DNA of 64,000 bases from Cobetia amphilecti (GCF_030010415.1 NZ_JASCSA010000005.1), one strand, 5' to 3'. Counted from the stretch's first letter, positions 54,078 to 63,907 are shown. Notes: generated by a model not told the origin, from the sequence alone. Numbers and translations: made by a program.

Positions 54078-55610
54078 TCAGCGCACCTCGGGCGTGGCGG
54101 CTGGCAGTCCCGCCAGGCCCTCGGCCTGCTGCTGACGCAGCTGGGCCAGCGTTGTCACGGCATGTCCCCTGGCTTGCCATTCGGCGCGCTCATCATCATC
54201 GGCCCGAATGATGAAGCGTCCAAGCAGGGTGTAGAGCAGCCCCAGCAACGGTGACAGCCAGCAGGCGAAGGCCAGCGGAATGTACAGCAGCCCCTCCATG
54301 CCCGCGCCACCGGCCATCAGCCCCAGTGAACTGACCACCACCGCACCACCGGCATTCCAGGGAATCAGCGGTGAGATCAGCGTGCCACCCTCTTCCAGTG
54401 AGCGCGACAGATTGAGCGTCGAGTATCCCTCACCGCGATAGATCGGCGCGTACATGCGCCCCGGCAGAGCGATGGAGAGGTAGGGGTCGCCCGCGATGAC
54501 ATTGGTCAGCGCCGCCGTGGAACTGGCCGCGACCTGCAGACCGAAGATACCGCGCACCTTGACCAGCACCGCGGCACACAGCGCCTCCAGACAGCCGATG
54601 ATTTCCAGCAAGCCCCCGAAGGCCAGTGCGATCATCACCAGCAGGATGACCCAGGCCATCGACATGATGCCGCCGCGATTGAGCAGGCTGTCGATCTCGC
54701 TCACGCCGGTGCTCAAGGCGTAGCCGCCCTGCATATAGCCGAACAGTGCCTTGACCGCCTCGCCCTGTACGCCGAATGCCACGACCGCCCCGGCCAGCAC
54801 CCCGACGAACAGCGCCGGGAGTGCCGGCATGCGCGCAACGGCCAGTGTCATCACCAGCAGCGGCGGCATCAGCACCCACAGATTGAAGGTGAAGTGTCCG
54901 GAAAGCCCTTCGGTGATGGCGGTGATGCGCTCGAGATCCAGCACCTGACCGGCGGCGAGCAGGTTGCCGGCGATCAGGTAGATCACCAGTGCGATCAGCA
55001 TGGCGGGAATGGTGGTCGGCATCATGTTGCGGATGTGCGCGAACAGATTCACACCCGTCACCGCCGGCGCCAGATTGGTGGTATCCGACAGCGGCGAGAC
55101 CTTGTCACCGAAGAAGGCGCCGGACACCACCGCACCGGCGGTCCACCACGGCGGAATGCCGAAGCCGGCCCCGATGCCCATCAGCGCAAGCCCCACCGTG
55201 CCCACGGTGCCCCAGCTGGTACCCAGCGCTACCGAGACCACCGCGCACAGCAGCATGGCCGCCGCCAGGAAGTATTCCGGCGAGACCAGCTTGAGTCCGT
55301 AGTAGATGATCATCGGCACGCTGCCGGAGGCGATCCAAACCCCGACCGTCATGCCGACCAGAATCAGGATCGCGATGGAAGGCAGGCCGACACGCACGAT
55401 GCGCATCATGCCCTCTTCCATCGCCGACCAGCCGTGGCCCAGCTTCCAGCCGACCAGCGCCGTCATCGCGACGCCACAGATCAGCGGTACGTGCGGAGTG
55501 AATTCACCGAAGACAAACAGTTGCAGGGCCAACACGGCCAGCGTTGCCAGGATAGGCAAGCTGGCCATGGGCAGGGAGGGGCGTTGCGGTGCATCGACAT
55601 CACGAGTCAT
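54078..55610 (-). CDS. nhaC: Na+/H+ antiporter, NhaC family
   Basis: Predicted to expel sodium in exchange for protons. The 510-residue product has about eleven to twelve helices and NhaC hallmarks: GTSWGTVGTVGLALMGIG, AVVSGAFFGDKVSPLSDTTNLAPAV (with the conserved D and the SDTT motif), and SRSLEEGGTLISPLIPWNAGG. I start at the ATG at 55610, which has GGAG at proper spacing; that site includes codons of the ATG at 55625. It sits between the sox cluster and gbcB. NhaC relatives move sodium or couple organic solutes; sodium-driven betaine uptake would make such an exporter useful, but this is inference. Confidence 0.9.
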   Translation of the reverse strand: MTRDVDAPQRPSLPMASLPILATLAVLALQLFVFGEFTPHVPLICGVAMTALVGWKLGHGWSAMEEGMMRIVRVGLPSIAILILVGMTVGVWIASGSVPMIIYYGLKLVSPEYFLAAAMLLCAVVSVALGTSWGTVGTVGLALMGIGAGFGIPPWWTAGAVVSGAFFGDKVSPLSDTTNLAPAVTGVNLFAHIRNMMPTTIPAMLIALVIYLIAGNLLAAGQVLDLERITAITEGLSGHFTFNLWVLMPPLLVMTLAVARMPALPALFVGVLAGAVVAFGVQGEAVKALFGYMQGGYALSTGVSEIDSLLNRGGIMSMAWVILLVMIALAFGGLLEIIGCLEALCAAVLVKVRGIFGLQVAASSTAALTNVIAGDPYLSIALPGRMYAPIYRGEGYSTLNLSRSLEEGGTLISPLIPWNAGGAVVVSSLGLMAGGAGMEGLLYIPLAFACWLSPLLGLLYTLLGRFIIRADDDERAEWQARGHAVTTLAQLRQQQAEGLAGLPAATPEVR

Positions 55611-55825
55611 GAGACATTGCTCCATTAGCCAGTTTTACTTGTTGTACCCCCACGCTAACCGACCCATGTCCCGACAGATGACTGACAGCGTCACCGGCCT
55701 CCCTGTATGCGACATCGTCTACGACTTTCCGCCTATCACTTGCGCGAGATTCATTCACCTCGCCGGGGACTGTCACCAACTTCATCTTGTGGTGAAAAGA
55801 CGCTCTCCACTAGAACCTCAGATCC

Positions 55826-56935
55826 TCAGTAATCGATCACCACATCGCCATTGGGCACACTGCAGCAGGACAGGATGAAGCCTTCGGCGACGTCTTCATC
55901 GGTGATGCCGCCGTTGTGTTCCATCTCGACCTCGCCCGAGACCTTCTGCACCCGGCAGGTGCCGCAGATGCCCATGCCGCAGGCCTTGGGAATATGCAGG
56001 CCGAGCTTGGCGGCGGCGGCGTGGACGGTCTCGCCCGGGGCGATCTGCACCGACTTGCCGGTGGCGGAGAACTCGACCCGCGTGAGATCGGAGCGGTCCA
56101 GCTCATCGGCCAGCACCTCGGCCTGTTCGGCCTGCTCGATGGCCTCTTCCTCGACATCGACCGGCGTGGCACCGAAGGATTCCTCGTGATAGCGGCTCAT
56201 GTCGAAGCCGTGGCTGCGCAGCAGATGCTTGACCGCATTCATGTAGGGCGTGGGGCCACAGCAGAAGATCTCGCGCTCCATGAAGTCCGGCGCGATCATC
56301 TCGAGCATCGCATCGGTGAGATAGCCGCGATAGCCGGACCAGGTCTGGCCGGTCTCGAAGCGTTCACAGATGACGTGCATGTTGAACTCCGGCACGCGGG
56401 AATCCATGAACTCGAGCTGACGCCAGAAGATGATGTCGCGCGGGCTGCGCGCACTGTGCACGAAGGAGATGTCCACATTGGCATTGGTATCGAAGTACCA
56501 GCGCGCCATCGACATCAAGGGCGTGATGCCCACGCCACCGGACAGCATCAGAATGCGTTCCGCCGGGTAGTCGATGCAGTTGAAGTTGCCGACCGGGCCG
56601 TGCACCGCCAGCACATCGCCTTCATTGAGGTTGTCGTGCAGCCAGTTGGAGACCAGCCCGCCCGGCACGCGCTTGACGGTGATCGAGAAGCTGTAGGGCA
56701 CCGACGGTGAGCTGGAGATGGTGTAGGAGCGCATGATCTGCTGGGCATCGATCTCGAGCTCCAGGGTCACGAACTGCCCCGGCTTGAAGAAGAACATCAC
56801 CGGCTGTTCGGCCATGAAACAGAAGGTGCGAACGTCCCAGGTTTCCTGAATGACCTTCACGCAGCGCACGCTATGTCGACCGTTGGTCCAGGTCTGCGTC
56901 GTAACTGGATTGAAGTTGCTGAGAGTGGTGCTCAT
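55826..56935 (-). CDS. gbcB: Glycine betaine monooxygenase, reductase component
   Basis: GbcB passes electrons from NAD(P)H to the Rieske oxygenase GbcA. The 369-residue product has a flavin domain (RSYTISSSPS), an NAD domain (LMLSGGVGITPLMSMAR, then FCCGPTPYMNAV) and a C-terminal plant-type 2Fe-2S domain with CGMGICGTCRVQ plus a distal LSCCS cysteine. The order FAD-NAD-ferredoxin matches GbcB of Pseudomonas. The ATG at 56935, with GAGG before it, gives the conserved length; earlier codons are spurious. It is divergent from gbcA across 619 bases, whereas in Pseudomonas the two are also divergently arranged. Confidence 0.9.
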   Translation of the reverse strand: MSTTLSNFNPVTTQTWTNGRHSVRCVKVIQETWDVRTFCFMAEQPVMFFFKPGQFVTLELEIDAQQIMRSYTISSSPSVPYSFSITVKRVPGGLVSNWLHDNLNEGDVLAVHGPVGNFNCIDYPAERILMLSGGVGITPLMSMARWYFDTNANVDISFVHSARSPRDIIFWRQLEFMDSRVPEFNMHVICERFETGQTWSGYRGYLTDAMLEMIAPDFMEREIFCCGPTPYMNAVKHLLRSHGFDMSRYHEESFGATPVDVEEEAIEQAEQAEVLADELDRSDLTRVEFSATGKSVQIAPGETVHAAAAKLGLHIPKACGMGICGTCRVQKVSGEVEMEHNGGITDEDVAEGFILSCCSVPNGDVVIDY

Positions 56936-57554
56936 GAAGGCCTCGCTGGGCATGTTGTTCTTGGAGACATGTTCTTGAAGAGACAGTGTCAGGCCACCCT
57001 GCGCTGCGTGCGCGGCCAACGGTGGGACATGCTCAGGATTGTCGAGTCAGCGCCCGGCAAGCATTTATCCGTGCACGACAGAAACATGCCCGATCACTCC
57101 AATCCCGCCCCCGCAGCGCCCTGCCGCCGCCTCATCGCTACGCCTGCCTGTGCCTCAAAGCCCCTGCGCAGACGACCGGCGTCGGAAATACATCATTGAG
57201 CGTCGCCATCAGACATAAGTCGTGACTTGACCTCAGCCACACTGCGATCCATGCGTGGCAATGCCACTCAGATGTCATGCGGACTGCCTGAACTTCCACG
57301 CTGACTATCCTGTCGAGCGAGCGGCACTCTGCCTGCGCCGCCCTCGACACCCGAACCGACCAGGACGGGATGACGCACCGCGCGATGCATTGGCACTCCC
57401 TCATGGGGCCCCGATGTAGCCCCGCGGTGCTGCCCGGCAATGGTCTGTTCACTCGTTCCCTCTGTCCCGGCTTCACAACAACAATGATCAGCACACTCAC
57501 TCAACCCAAGGCGACCCTGCTCCCGGCGCCTACCGACCGTGCGAGGACACCGCG
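56936..57554. other. Divergent regulatory region between gbcB and gbcA
   Basis: No gene seen in 619 bases. It presumably contains both gbc promoters and an activator site for a GbdR-type AraC protein; I cannot point to one. Short frames here carry no ribosome sites. Confidence 0.5.
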
Positions 57555-58838
57555 ATGAGCGACTTACTGGAACACGCTCAGGATCAGCAGCGTCAGGCGG
57601 TACGCGAGGCCGCCGCGCGGCTTCTAGAGGCCCGCAGTCCCGGCTACACCCTGCCCCAGCCCTTCTACAATGATCAGCGCCTGTTCGATCTCGACATGAA
57701 GGAGATCTTCGAGCGCGAGTGGCTGTTTGCCGGTCTCAGCAGCGAGATCCCGCTCAAGGGCAACTTCATGACCATGGATGTAGGCAACAGTCCGATCATC
57801 ATCGTGCGCGGTGACAACGGGGCCATCCATGCCTTCCATAACGTCTGTCGCCATCGCGGGTCCCGCCTGTGCAGCACCGAGCGTGGCAAGGTCGCCAAGC
57901 TGGTGTGCGGCTATCACAAGTGGACCTATGAGCTGGATGGCCGCCTGCTGTTCGCCGGTTCCGACATGGGTACCACCTTCGATACCAGTGAATACGGCCT
58001 GCACCCCGTCCACGTGCGCTCAGCCGGCGGCATGCTGTTCATCAACCTCGCCGAGCAGCCCGAGAACTGCGAGCCGTTCTTCAAGACGCTGGAGTTCTAC
58101 CTCAAGCCCTACGACATGGAGAACGTCAAGGTCGCGGCCAGCTCCTCCATCATCGAGGAAGGCAACTGGAAGCTGGTGATCGAGAACAATCGCGAGTGCT
58201 ATCACTGCGATGGCTCCCACCCGGAGCTGCTCAACACCCTGCAGGAATTCGATGACACCGATGACCCGCGTGCCACCGAGGCCTACAAGGCGCTGGTCGC
58301 CAAGAAGCAGGCCGACTGGGATGCCGAGAAGGTGCCCTATCAACTGGTGCGCTTCGGTCGCCGCAATCGCATGACGCGCACGCCGCTGCTGGAAGGCACC
58401 GTCTCGATGACCACGGACGGCACCCCGGCGTGCAAGAAGCTGCTGGGTCGCCTGCAAAGCCCCGACATGGGCTCGCTGCGCATCCTCAACCTGCCCAACT
58501 CCTGGAACCACTTCATGGGCGATCATGCCGTGGTCTTCCAGGTCGACCCGATCGGCCCCCTCAAGACCCGCGTGACCACCAAATGGCTGGTGCACAAGGA
58601 CGCGGTGGAAGGTGTCGACTACGACCTGGCGAAGCTGCGCAAGGTGTGGGACGCCACCAATGATCAGGACCGTCAGCTGGTGGAAGAGAACCAGCGCGGC
58701 GTCAACTCCAGCGCCTATCAGCCCGGCCCCTACTCGGCGACCTTCGAGTTCGGTGTCGTCGACTTCGTCGACTGGTATGCCGAGCGCATGCAGGAAGCGC
58801 TCAAGGGACAGCAGGAGCCGCATCTGCAGCTGGCCTGA
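57555..58838 (+). CDS. gbcA: Glycine betaine monooxygenase, Rieske oxygenase component
   Basis: GbcA demethylates glycine betaine to dimethylglycine, releasing formaldehyde. The 427-residue product has the Rieske iron-sulfur ligands CRHRGSRLC and CGYHKW (two Cys-X-His pairs) in the first half, and the mononuclear iron region ENNRECYHCDGSHPE in the second. Length fits ring-hydroxylase-type alpha subunits such as GbcA. GAGGA precedes the ATG. A bidirectional terminator follows. It pairs with gbcB, divergently transcribed. Confidence 0.92.
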   Translation: MSDLLEHAQDQQRQAVREAAARLLEARSPGYTLPQPFYNDQRLFDLDMKEIFEREWLFAGLSSEIPLKGNFMTMDVGNSPIIIVRGDNGAIHAFHNVCRHRGSRLCSTERGKVAKLVCGYHKWTYELDGRLLFAGSDMGTTFDTSEYGLHPVHVRSAGGMLFINLAEQPENCEPFFKTLEFYLKPYDMENVKVAASSSIIEEGNWKLVIENNRECYHCDGSHPELLNTLQEFDDTDDPRATEAYKALVAKKQADWDAEKVPYQLVRFGRRNRMTRTPLLEGTVSMTTDGTPACKKLLGRLQSPDMGSLRILNLPNSWNHFMGDHAVVFQVDPIGPLKTRVTTKWLVHKDAVEGVDYDLAKLRKVWDATNDQDRQLVEENQRGVNSSAYQPGPYSATFEFGVVDFVDWYAERMQEALKGQQEPHLQLA

Positions 58839-58890
58839 GGGCTTGAGTCCTTGAGTCCTCGAAACCTGAGACTCTGAAAGACAGGCAAGA

Positions 58891-58926
58891 AAAAACCCGC
58901 CACCGGCAAGCCGGTGGCGGGTTTTT
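58891..58926. terminator. Strong bidirectional terminator
   Basis: A perfect 16-base stem AAAAACCCGCCACCGG with CAAG loop. It ends gbcA on the plus strand (tail of seven T) and cyoE on the minus strand. Confidence 0.95.
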
Positions 58927-58985
58927 TTGGCTTTCACTCGGGCAACACGCCGATGGCGGGTCACCCGAGAGGTACTACGGCTGGA

Positions 58986-59840
58986 TTACAGCTGCGTGTC
59001 CAGGCTCATCATCAGGCTGAGCGCCATGACGATGATGATGGAGAAGCCGAACAGCTTGCGTGCCCAGGAGGCATCAGGCTGATCCTTGAGGCGCCAGGCG
59101 GCCAGATACAGCCACCAGCCACCCGTGACGGTCGCGACTACCAGATACCAGATGCCGGTATATCCCCACAGTGTCAGCAACAGCGACACCGGGATGAAGC
59201 CGGCAATGTACCCCGTCACTACACGCTTGGCATGCTCCATGCCTCGCGCTACCGGGAGTACCGGAATATTGGCGGCCCGATAGTCATCGACACGAAACAT
59301 GGCAATCGCATAGGAATGCGGCATCTGCCACATGCTGAAGATGATCAACAGCAGCAGCGCCCCCATGTCCGCCTGACCGGTGACGGCCAGGTAGCCGACC
59401 ACTGGCGGCGCAGCGCCGGACAGTGAGCCGATGAGGGTGCCATACACCGAGCCACGCTTGAGCCACATGCTGTAGGCCCCGACATAGATCACGAAGCCCA
59501 GCCCCACGGCGATCATCGCCATGAGATTGGTCATCGCGGCCAGAAGCCAGAAGCCTGCAAGGCCCAGCACGCTGCCGAAGACGAAGGCCCCCTTCAGCGA
59601 GATGTCGCCCTGCACCAGAGCACGGCCCTGGGTACGTGCCATGTGGCGGTCGATATCGCGATCGATGCAGTTGTTGAACACACAGCCTGAGGCCACGATC
59701 AACGCCACCCCGACCAGGGTGGCGATGAACAGCGCCCAATCCACCTCACCACCGGAAGCGAGAAAGAAGCCGCCGCTGACGGTGATCAGGTTGCCGAAGA
59801 TAATGCCCGGCTTGGTGGTACGCAGGTAGTCCTTGATCAT
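58986..59840 (-). CDS. cyoE: Protoheme IX farnesyltransferase (heme O synthase)
   Basis: CyoE adds a farnesyl group to heme B to make heme O for the bo3 oxidase. The 284-residue, roughly nine-helix product has the prenyltransferase motifs NNCIDRDIDRHMARTQGR (Asp-rich loop) and the second SYAIAMFRVDDYRAANIPV loop. I start at the ATG at 59840, where MIKDYLRTTKPGI matches the known start; a GTG at 59849 is possible. It is last of the cyo operon. Confidence 0.95.
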   Translation of the reverse strand: MIKDYLRTTKPGIIFGNLITVSGGFFLASGGEVDWALFIATLVGVALIVASGCVFNNCIDRDIDRHMARTQGRALVQGDISLKGAFVFGSVLGLAGFWLLAAMTNLMAMIAVGLGFVIYVGAYSMWLKRGSVYGTLIGSLSGAAPPVVGYLAVTGQADMGALLLLIIFSMWQMPHSYAIAMFRVDDYRAANIPVLPVARGMEHAKRVVTGYIAGFIPVSLLLTLWGYTGIWYLVVATVTGGWWLYLAAWRLKDQPDASWARKLFGFSIIIVMALSLMMSLDTQL

Positions 59841-59853
59841 CAGGCTCACGCTA

Positions 59854-60183
59854 TCAGATGGGCATCATGTTCTGATTCAGCTCGATCATGATCCATATGG
59901 AACCACCAACGACGATTGCCACGATCACCACGGTGAACAGCATGGCCATGACATTCCAGCTCTGCTCCTTGGAGCCGTCCAGGTGCAGGAAGAAGTACAG
60001 CTGCACGAAGACCTGAGCGATGGCGAAACCGTAGATGGCCCAGATCACGCCGACACCCGGATCATCCATCATCATCACCATCCCGAACGGGATGATGGTC
60101 AGGATGATGGAGAGAATCAGACCGGTCACGTACTGCTTGACGCTGCCGTGATTGTCGTTGTGGTCGTTGTTGGAATGGCTCAT
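59854..60183 (-). CDS. cyoD: Cytochrome bo3 ubiquinol oxidase subunit IV
   Basis: A 109-residue membrane protein with three helices and a polar His/Asn/Asp-rich N terminus, as in CyoD. It helps assemble the copper-heme centre of the oxidase. Diagnostic text: SVKQYVTGLILSIILTIIPF and FAIAQVFVQLYFFLHLD. It overlaps cyoC by four bases and lies 13 bases before the cyoE ATG. Confidence 0.95.
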   Translation of the reverse strand: MSHSNNDHNDNHGSVKQYVTGLILSIILTIIPFGMVMMMDDPGVGVIWAIYGFAIAQVFVQLYFFLHLDGSKEQSWNVMAMLFTVVIVAIVVGGSIWIMIELNQNMMPI

Positions 60184-60806
60184 AGCATCACTCCTGTGAG
60201 ATAGACGACGGTGAAGACGCAGATCCAGATGACGTCCAGGAAGTGCCAGAACAGGCTGAGCATCATCAGACGACCGCGATGCACTTCCGTCAGACCTTTC
60301 TTCTTGACCTGGAAGATCAGCAGCGCCATCCAGATCAGACCGACGGTCACGTGCAGACCGTGGGTGCCGACCAGGGTGAAGAAGGCAGACAGGAACGCGG
60401 ACTTGTCCGGACCCTGGCCGTTCACGATCAGGTGGTAGAACTCATAGATTTCCATCGCGATGAAGCCTGCGCCACAGGCGAAGGTGATCATCAGCCACTT
60501 GATCACCGCGGAGCTGTCTCCGCGGTTCATGCCCAGCATCGCCAGGCCGTAGGTGAAGCTCGAGGCCAGCAGCAGCGCGGTCTCGACCAGCACGAAGTTC
60601 AGCTCGAAGATCTCGGCGCCCGTCGGGCCACCGGCATACGCCTGGCTCAGTACCACGTAGACCGCGAACAGCATCGCGAACAGGATGCAGTCGCTCAGCA
60701 GATAGAGCCAGAAACCGAAGACCTTCAGGCCGTTGGTATCGTGATGCTCGTGATCGTCATGGGCGTCATGCGCCCCATCGTGAGATGTCATTGCATTATT
60801 CGCCAT
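60180..60806 (-). CDS. cyoC: Cytochrome bo3 ubiquinol oxidase subunit III
   Basis: A 208-residue, five-helix subunit III. FGFWLYLLSDCILFAMLFAVY near the start, GTHGLHVTVGLIWM, and WHFLDVIWICVFTVVYL near the end are typical. An AGGGG site lies before the ATG. The first 25 residues are unusually His/Asp-rich (HDGAHDAHDDHEHHD), which may bind metal but is a common feature of CyoC. Confidence 0.95.
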   Translation of the reverse strand: MANNAMTSHDGAHDAHDDHEHHDTNGLKVFGFWLYLLSDCILFAMLFAVYVVLSQAYAGGPTGAEIFELNFVLVETALLLASSFTYGLAMLGMNRGDSSAVIKWLMITFACGAGFIAMEIYEFYHLIVNGQGPDKSAFLSAFFTLVGTHGLHVTVGLIWMALLIFQVKKKGLTEVHRGRLMMLSLFWHFLDVIWICVFTVVYLTGVML

Positions 60807-60808
60807 GA

Positions 60809-62818
60809 TTACCCCTGAACCACTGTGTCGTTAGGTGTGCGGGCGCTGGGCAGGGCGCGACGCTCGCGACCCTCACGCTCGACACGCTCCACTTCCTCGA
60901 CGGACACGTAGTAGTCGATGTCGTAGTTGAAGGAGCGCACGATGAAGGTAGCGATCATGCCGACCAGCCCGACCACGGCCATCCACCAGATGTGCCAGAT
61001 CAGTGCGAAACCGAACACCAGGCTGAAGGCGGAGATGATGACGCCAGCAGCGGCGTTGCGCGGCATGTGGATCGGCGCATAAGGCTTCTTGGCCTCCTGC
61101 TCGATGCCACGTTCCTTCATTTCCCAGAACTCGTCGAGCTCGGAAACCTGCGGCTCGTGAGCGAAGTTGTAGAACGGTGCCGGTGAAGTGGTGCTCCACT
61201 CCAGGGTACGACCGCCCCAGATATCGCCAGTGGTGTCCTGCAGCTGCTTGCGGTTCTTGATGCTGACCGCGATCTGGATCACGGTGCACGCGATACCGAT
61301 CAGGATCAGGACAGCACCGATGAAGGCGACGACCAGGTACGGCACCCACAGCGGGTTGTCGACGTGCTGCAGACGACGGGTCATGCCCATGAAGCCGAGG
61401 ATGTACAGCGGCATGAAGGCGAGGTAGAAGCCAGTGATCCAGAACCAGAAGGAACGCTTGCCCCACTTCTCGCACAGCATGAAGCCGGTCGCTTTCGGGA
61501 ACCAGTAGGTGATACCGGCCATCGCACCGAAGACCACGCCGCCGATGATGACGTTGTGGAAGTGGGCGATCAGGAACAGCGAGTTGTGCAGTACGTAGTT
61601 GGCGCCCGGAACGGCCAGCAGAACGCCGGTCATGCCACCGATGGTGAAGGTGACGATGAAGCCCAGGGTCCACAGTACCGGAGAGGTCATTTCGACGCGA
61701 CCGCGGTACATGGTGAACAGCCAGTTGAAGATCTTCACACCTGTCGGGATCGAGATGATCATCGTCGCGATACCGAAGAAGGCGTTCACGTCAGCGCCGG
61801 CACCCATGGTGAAGTAGTGGTGCAGCCAGACGATGAACGACAGGACGGTGATGACGAGAGTCGCCCACACCAGCGAGGTGTAACCGAACAGCTTCTTCTT
61901 GGAGAAGGTGGCGATGACTTCGGAGAACACACCGAAGACCGGCAGCACCAGGATGTACACCTCAGGATGGCCCCAGGCCCAGATGAGGTTGACGTACATC
62001 ATCATGTTTCCACCAAGGTCATTGGTGAAGAAGTGGAAGTCGAGGTAGCGATCGAGCGTCAGCATCGCGATGGTAGCGGTCAGAATCGGGAAGGCCGCGA
62101 CGATCAGGACGTTGGCGCACAGTGCGGTCCAGGTGAAGACCGGCATCTTCATCAGGGACATGCCCGGCGCACGCATCTTGAGGATGGTGGCGATGAAGTT
62201 GACACCTGTCAGCAGGGTACCGACACCGGAGATCTGCAATGACCAGATCCAGTAATCCACCCCGACCCCGGGGCTGTAATTGGCCCCCGACAACGGCGGA
62301 TAGGCCAGCCAGCCAGTCTTGGCGAACTCACCCAGACCCAGAGAGATGTTGACCAGCAGCGCGCCGACCACGAACAGCCAGAAGCTGAGCGAGTTCAGGA
62401 ACGGGAAGGCCACGTCACGTGCGCCGATCTGCAGCGGCACGACAACGTTGATCAGACCGATGACCAGCGGCATCGCCACGAAGAAGATCATGATCACGCC
62501 GTGGGCAGTGAAGATCTGGTCGTAGTGATCCGGGGGCAGATAGCCCTGACCACCACTGGACGCCAGCATCTGCTGGGAACGCATCATGATCGCATCGGAG
62601 AAACCACGGATCAGCATCACCAACGCGACGATGATGTACATCATGCCGATCTTCTTGTGATCGACAGAGGTGAACCACTCATTCCACAGGTAGGCCCACT
62701 TTTTCTTTACCGTGATGAAGCCGACAAGGGCTGCACCACCGAGGATTACCGCCGCAAGCACGATCATGATGATCGGCTCGTGATACGGAATCGCCTCTAA
62801 TGTGAGTTTTCCAAGCAT
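60809..62818 (-). CDS. cyoB: Cytochrome bo3 ubiquinol oxidase subunit I
   Basis: The catalytic heme-copper subunit, reducing oxygen to water and pumping protons. The 669-residue product has the low-spin heme His region FTAHGVIMIFF, the CuB/Tyr region WGHPEVYILVLPVFG, the CuB histidine pair in VWLHHYFTMG, and the heme-ligand LIAHFHNVIIGG. GAGGAA overlaps the end of cyoA and serves as its ribosome site. All ligands are present, so an active oxidase is expected. Confidence 0.97.
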   Translation of the reverse strand: MLGKLTLEAIPYHEPIIMIVLAAVILGGAALVGFITVKKKWAYLWNEWFTSVDHKKIGMMYIIVALVMLIRGFSDAIMMRSQQMLASSGGQGYLPPDHYDQIFTAHGVIMIFFVAMPLVIGLINVVVPLQIGARDVAFPFLNSLSFWLFVVGALLVNISLGLGEFAKTGWLAYPPLSGANYSPGVGVDYWIWSLQISGVGTLLTGVNFIATILKMRAPGMSLMKMPVFTWTALCANVLIVAAFPILTATIAMLTLDRYLDFHFFTNDLGGNMMMYVNLIWAWGHPEVYILVLPVFGVFSEVIATFSKKKLFGYTSLVWATLVITVLSFIVWLHHYFTMGAGADVNAFFGIATMIISIPTGVKIFNWLFTMYRGRVEMTSPVLWTLGFIVTFTIGGMTGVLLAVPGANYVLHNSLFLIAHFHNVIIGGVVFGAMAGITYWFPKATGFMLCEKWGKRSFWFWITGFYLAFMPLYILGFMGMTRRLQHVDNPLWVPYLVVAFIGAVLILIGIACTVIQIAVSIKNRKQLQDTTGDIWGGRTLEWSTTSPAPFYNFAHEPQVSELDEFWEMKERGIEQEAKKPYAPIHMPRNAAAGVIISAFSLVFGFALIWHIWWMAVVGLVGMIATFIVRSFNYDIDYYVSVEEVERVEREGRERRALPSARTPNDTVVQG

Positions 62819-62821
62819 TGC

Positions 62822-63805
62822 TTATTCCTCGGTTGCCATCGCAGATTCAGCGTGACCAGAAGCGTCATGATCGGACATGCCGTCTTCGGCGCTGTCGTGA
62901 TGCATTCCACCCTTCTTCATGTGGCGCATCTGATCATCGCTCATGCCCAGCTCCATGCCGTCCATGTAGGGCGCCATGATCTGCTCATACAGGTTCGGCT
63001 TGACCTGACCATAGAAGGTCGGGGCGACGTCCTCGCTCGGCTCCTTGAGAGCGGCAAGACCAGCGTCATCCAGCACCTTGCTGCTGCCGCGTGCCTTCTC
63101 GATCCAGGCGTCGAAGTCGCCTTCGCTCATGACATGCGCCTTGAAGTGCATGTCGGCGAAGCCGGCGCCGCTATAGCTGGCAGAGATACCGTCGTAGGTA
63201 CCCACTTCACTGCCGATCAGGTGCAGACGGTTTTCCATCCCCGCCATTGCATAGATCTGGCTACCGAGCTGCGGGACGAAGAACGAGTTCATCACCGTGT
63301 CGGATGTGATGTGGAAGCGAACCTGACGATCCACCGGCATGGCCAGTTCATTGACCGTCGCGATGCCCTGCTCCGGATAGATGAACAACCACTTCCAGTC
63401 CATGGACACGACCTGCACCTCGATCGGCTCACCGCCGTCGACGATCTCGGCACGCGGGTCCAGCTCGTGCGTGCTCTTCCAGGTCAGGATGCCCAGAGCG
63501 AGGATGATCAGGCACGGAATGCCCCAGACCACGATCTCGATCTTGGTGGAATGCGCCCAGTTGGGCGTGTAGGTCGCCTTGCTCTGCTTGGTATCGCGAT
63601 AGCGCCAGGCGAACCACAGCGTCATGAAGATGACCGGGATAACAACCACGAGCATCAGGTAGGTAGCAGTCAGGATCAGCGACTTTTCGGATTCACCGAT
63701 AGGCCCCTTGGGATCGAAGAGTACGGCGTCACAGCCGGACAGCATCAATAATCCCGCGAGGATAGGGAGTCCCCGCAGAGCCCCCCGCATTAGGCTTTTT
63801 CTCAT
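62822..63805 (-). CDS. cyoA: Cytochrome bo3 ubiquinol oxidase subunit II
   Basis: The quinol-binding subunit II, a lipoprotein: the signal ends LLMLSGC with a lipobox cysteine. The 327-residue product has two helices and a periplasmic cupredoxin domain without the CuA ligands, as in quinol oxidases; DWKWLFIYPEQGIATVNEL and FFVPQLGSQIYAMAGM are characteristic. The C terminus is Met/His/Asp-rich (GMHHDSAEDGMSDHD). I use the ATG at 63805 with GAGGT upstream; the one at 63826 would add seven residues. It is the first gene of cyoABCDE. Confidence 0.95.
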   Translation of the reverse strand: MRKSLMRGALRGLPILAGLLMLSGCDAVLFDPKGPIGESEKSLILTATYLMLVVVIPVIFMTLWFAWRYRDTKQSKATYTPNWAHSTKIEIVVWGIPCLIILALGILTWKSTHELDPRAEIVDGGEPIEVQVVSMDWKWLFIYPEQGIATVNELAMPVDRQVRFHITSDTVMNSFFVPQLGSQIYAMAGMENRLHLIGSEVGTYDGISASYSGAGFADMHFKAHVMSEGDFDAWIEKARGSSKVLDDAGLAALKEPSEDVAPTFYGQVKPNLYEQIMAPYMDGMELGMSDDQMRHMKKGGMHHDSAEDGMSDHDASGHAESAMATEE

Positions 63806-63863
63806 CTCACGACCTCGTTGGAACACGCCATGGCGTCATGACGAGCCCACATGTGGAACACAG

Positions 63864-63907
63864 CGTTCGAAGAAATGACCAACAGGAAGCCGTCGATCTT
63901 TCGAACG
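63864..63907. promoter_or_regulatory. Inverted repeat in the cyo promoter region
   Basis: CGTTCGAA at 63864-63871 and TTCGAACG at 63900-63907 are inverted arms 28 bases apart, centred about 80 bases before cyoA. Each arm contains the palindrome TTCGAA. It may be a pair of operator half-sites; no matching known consensus comes to mind. Confidence 0.5.
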
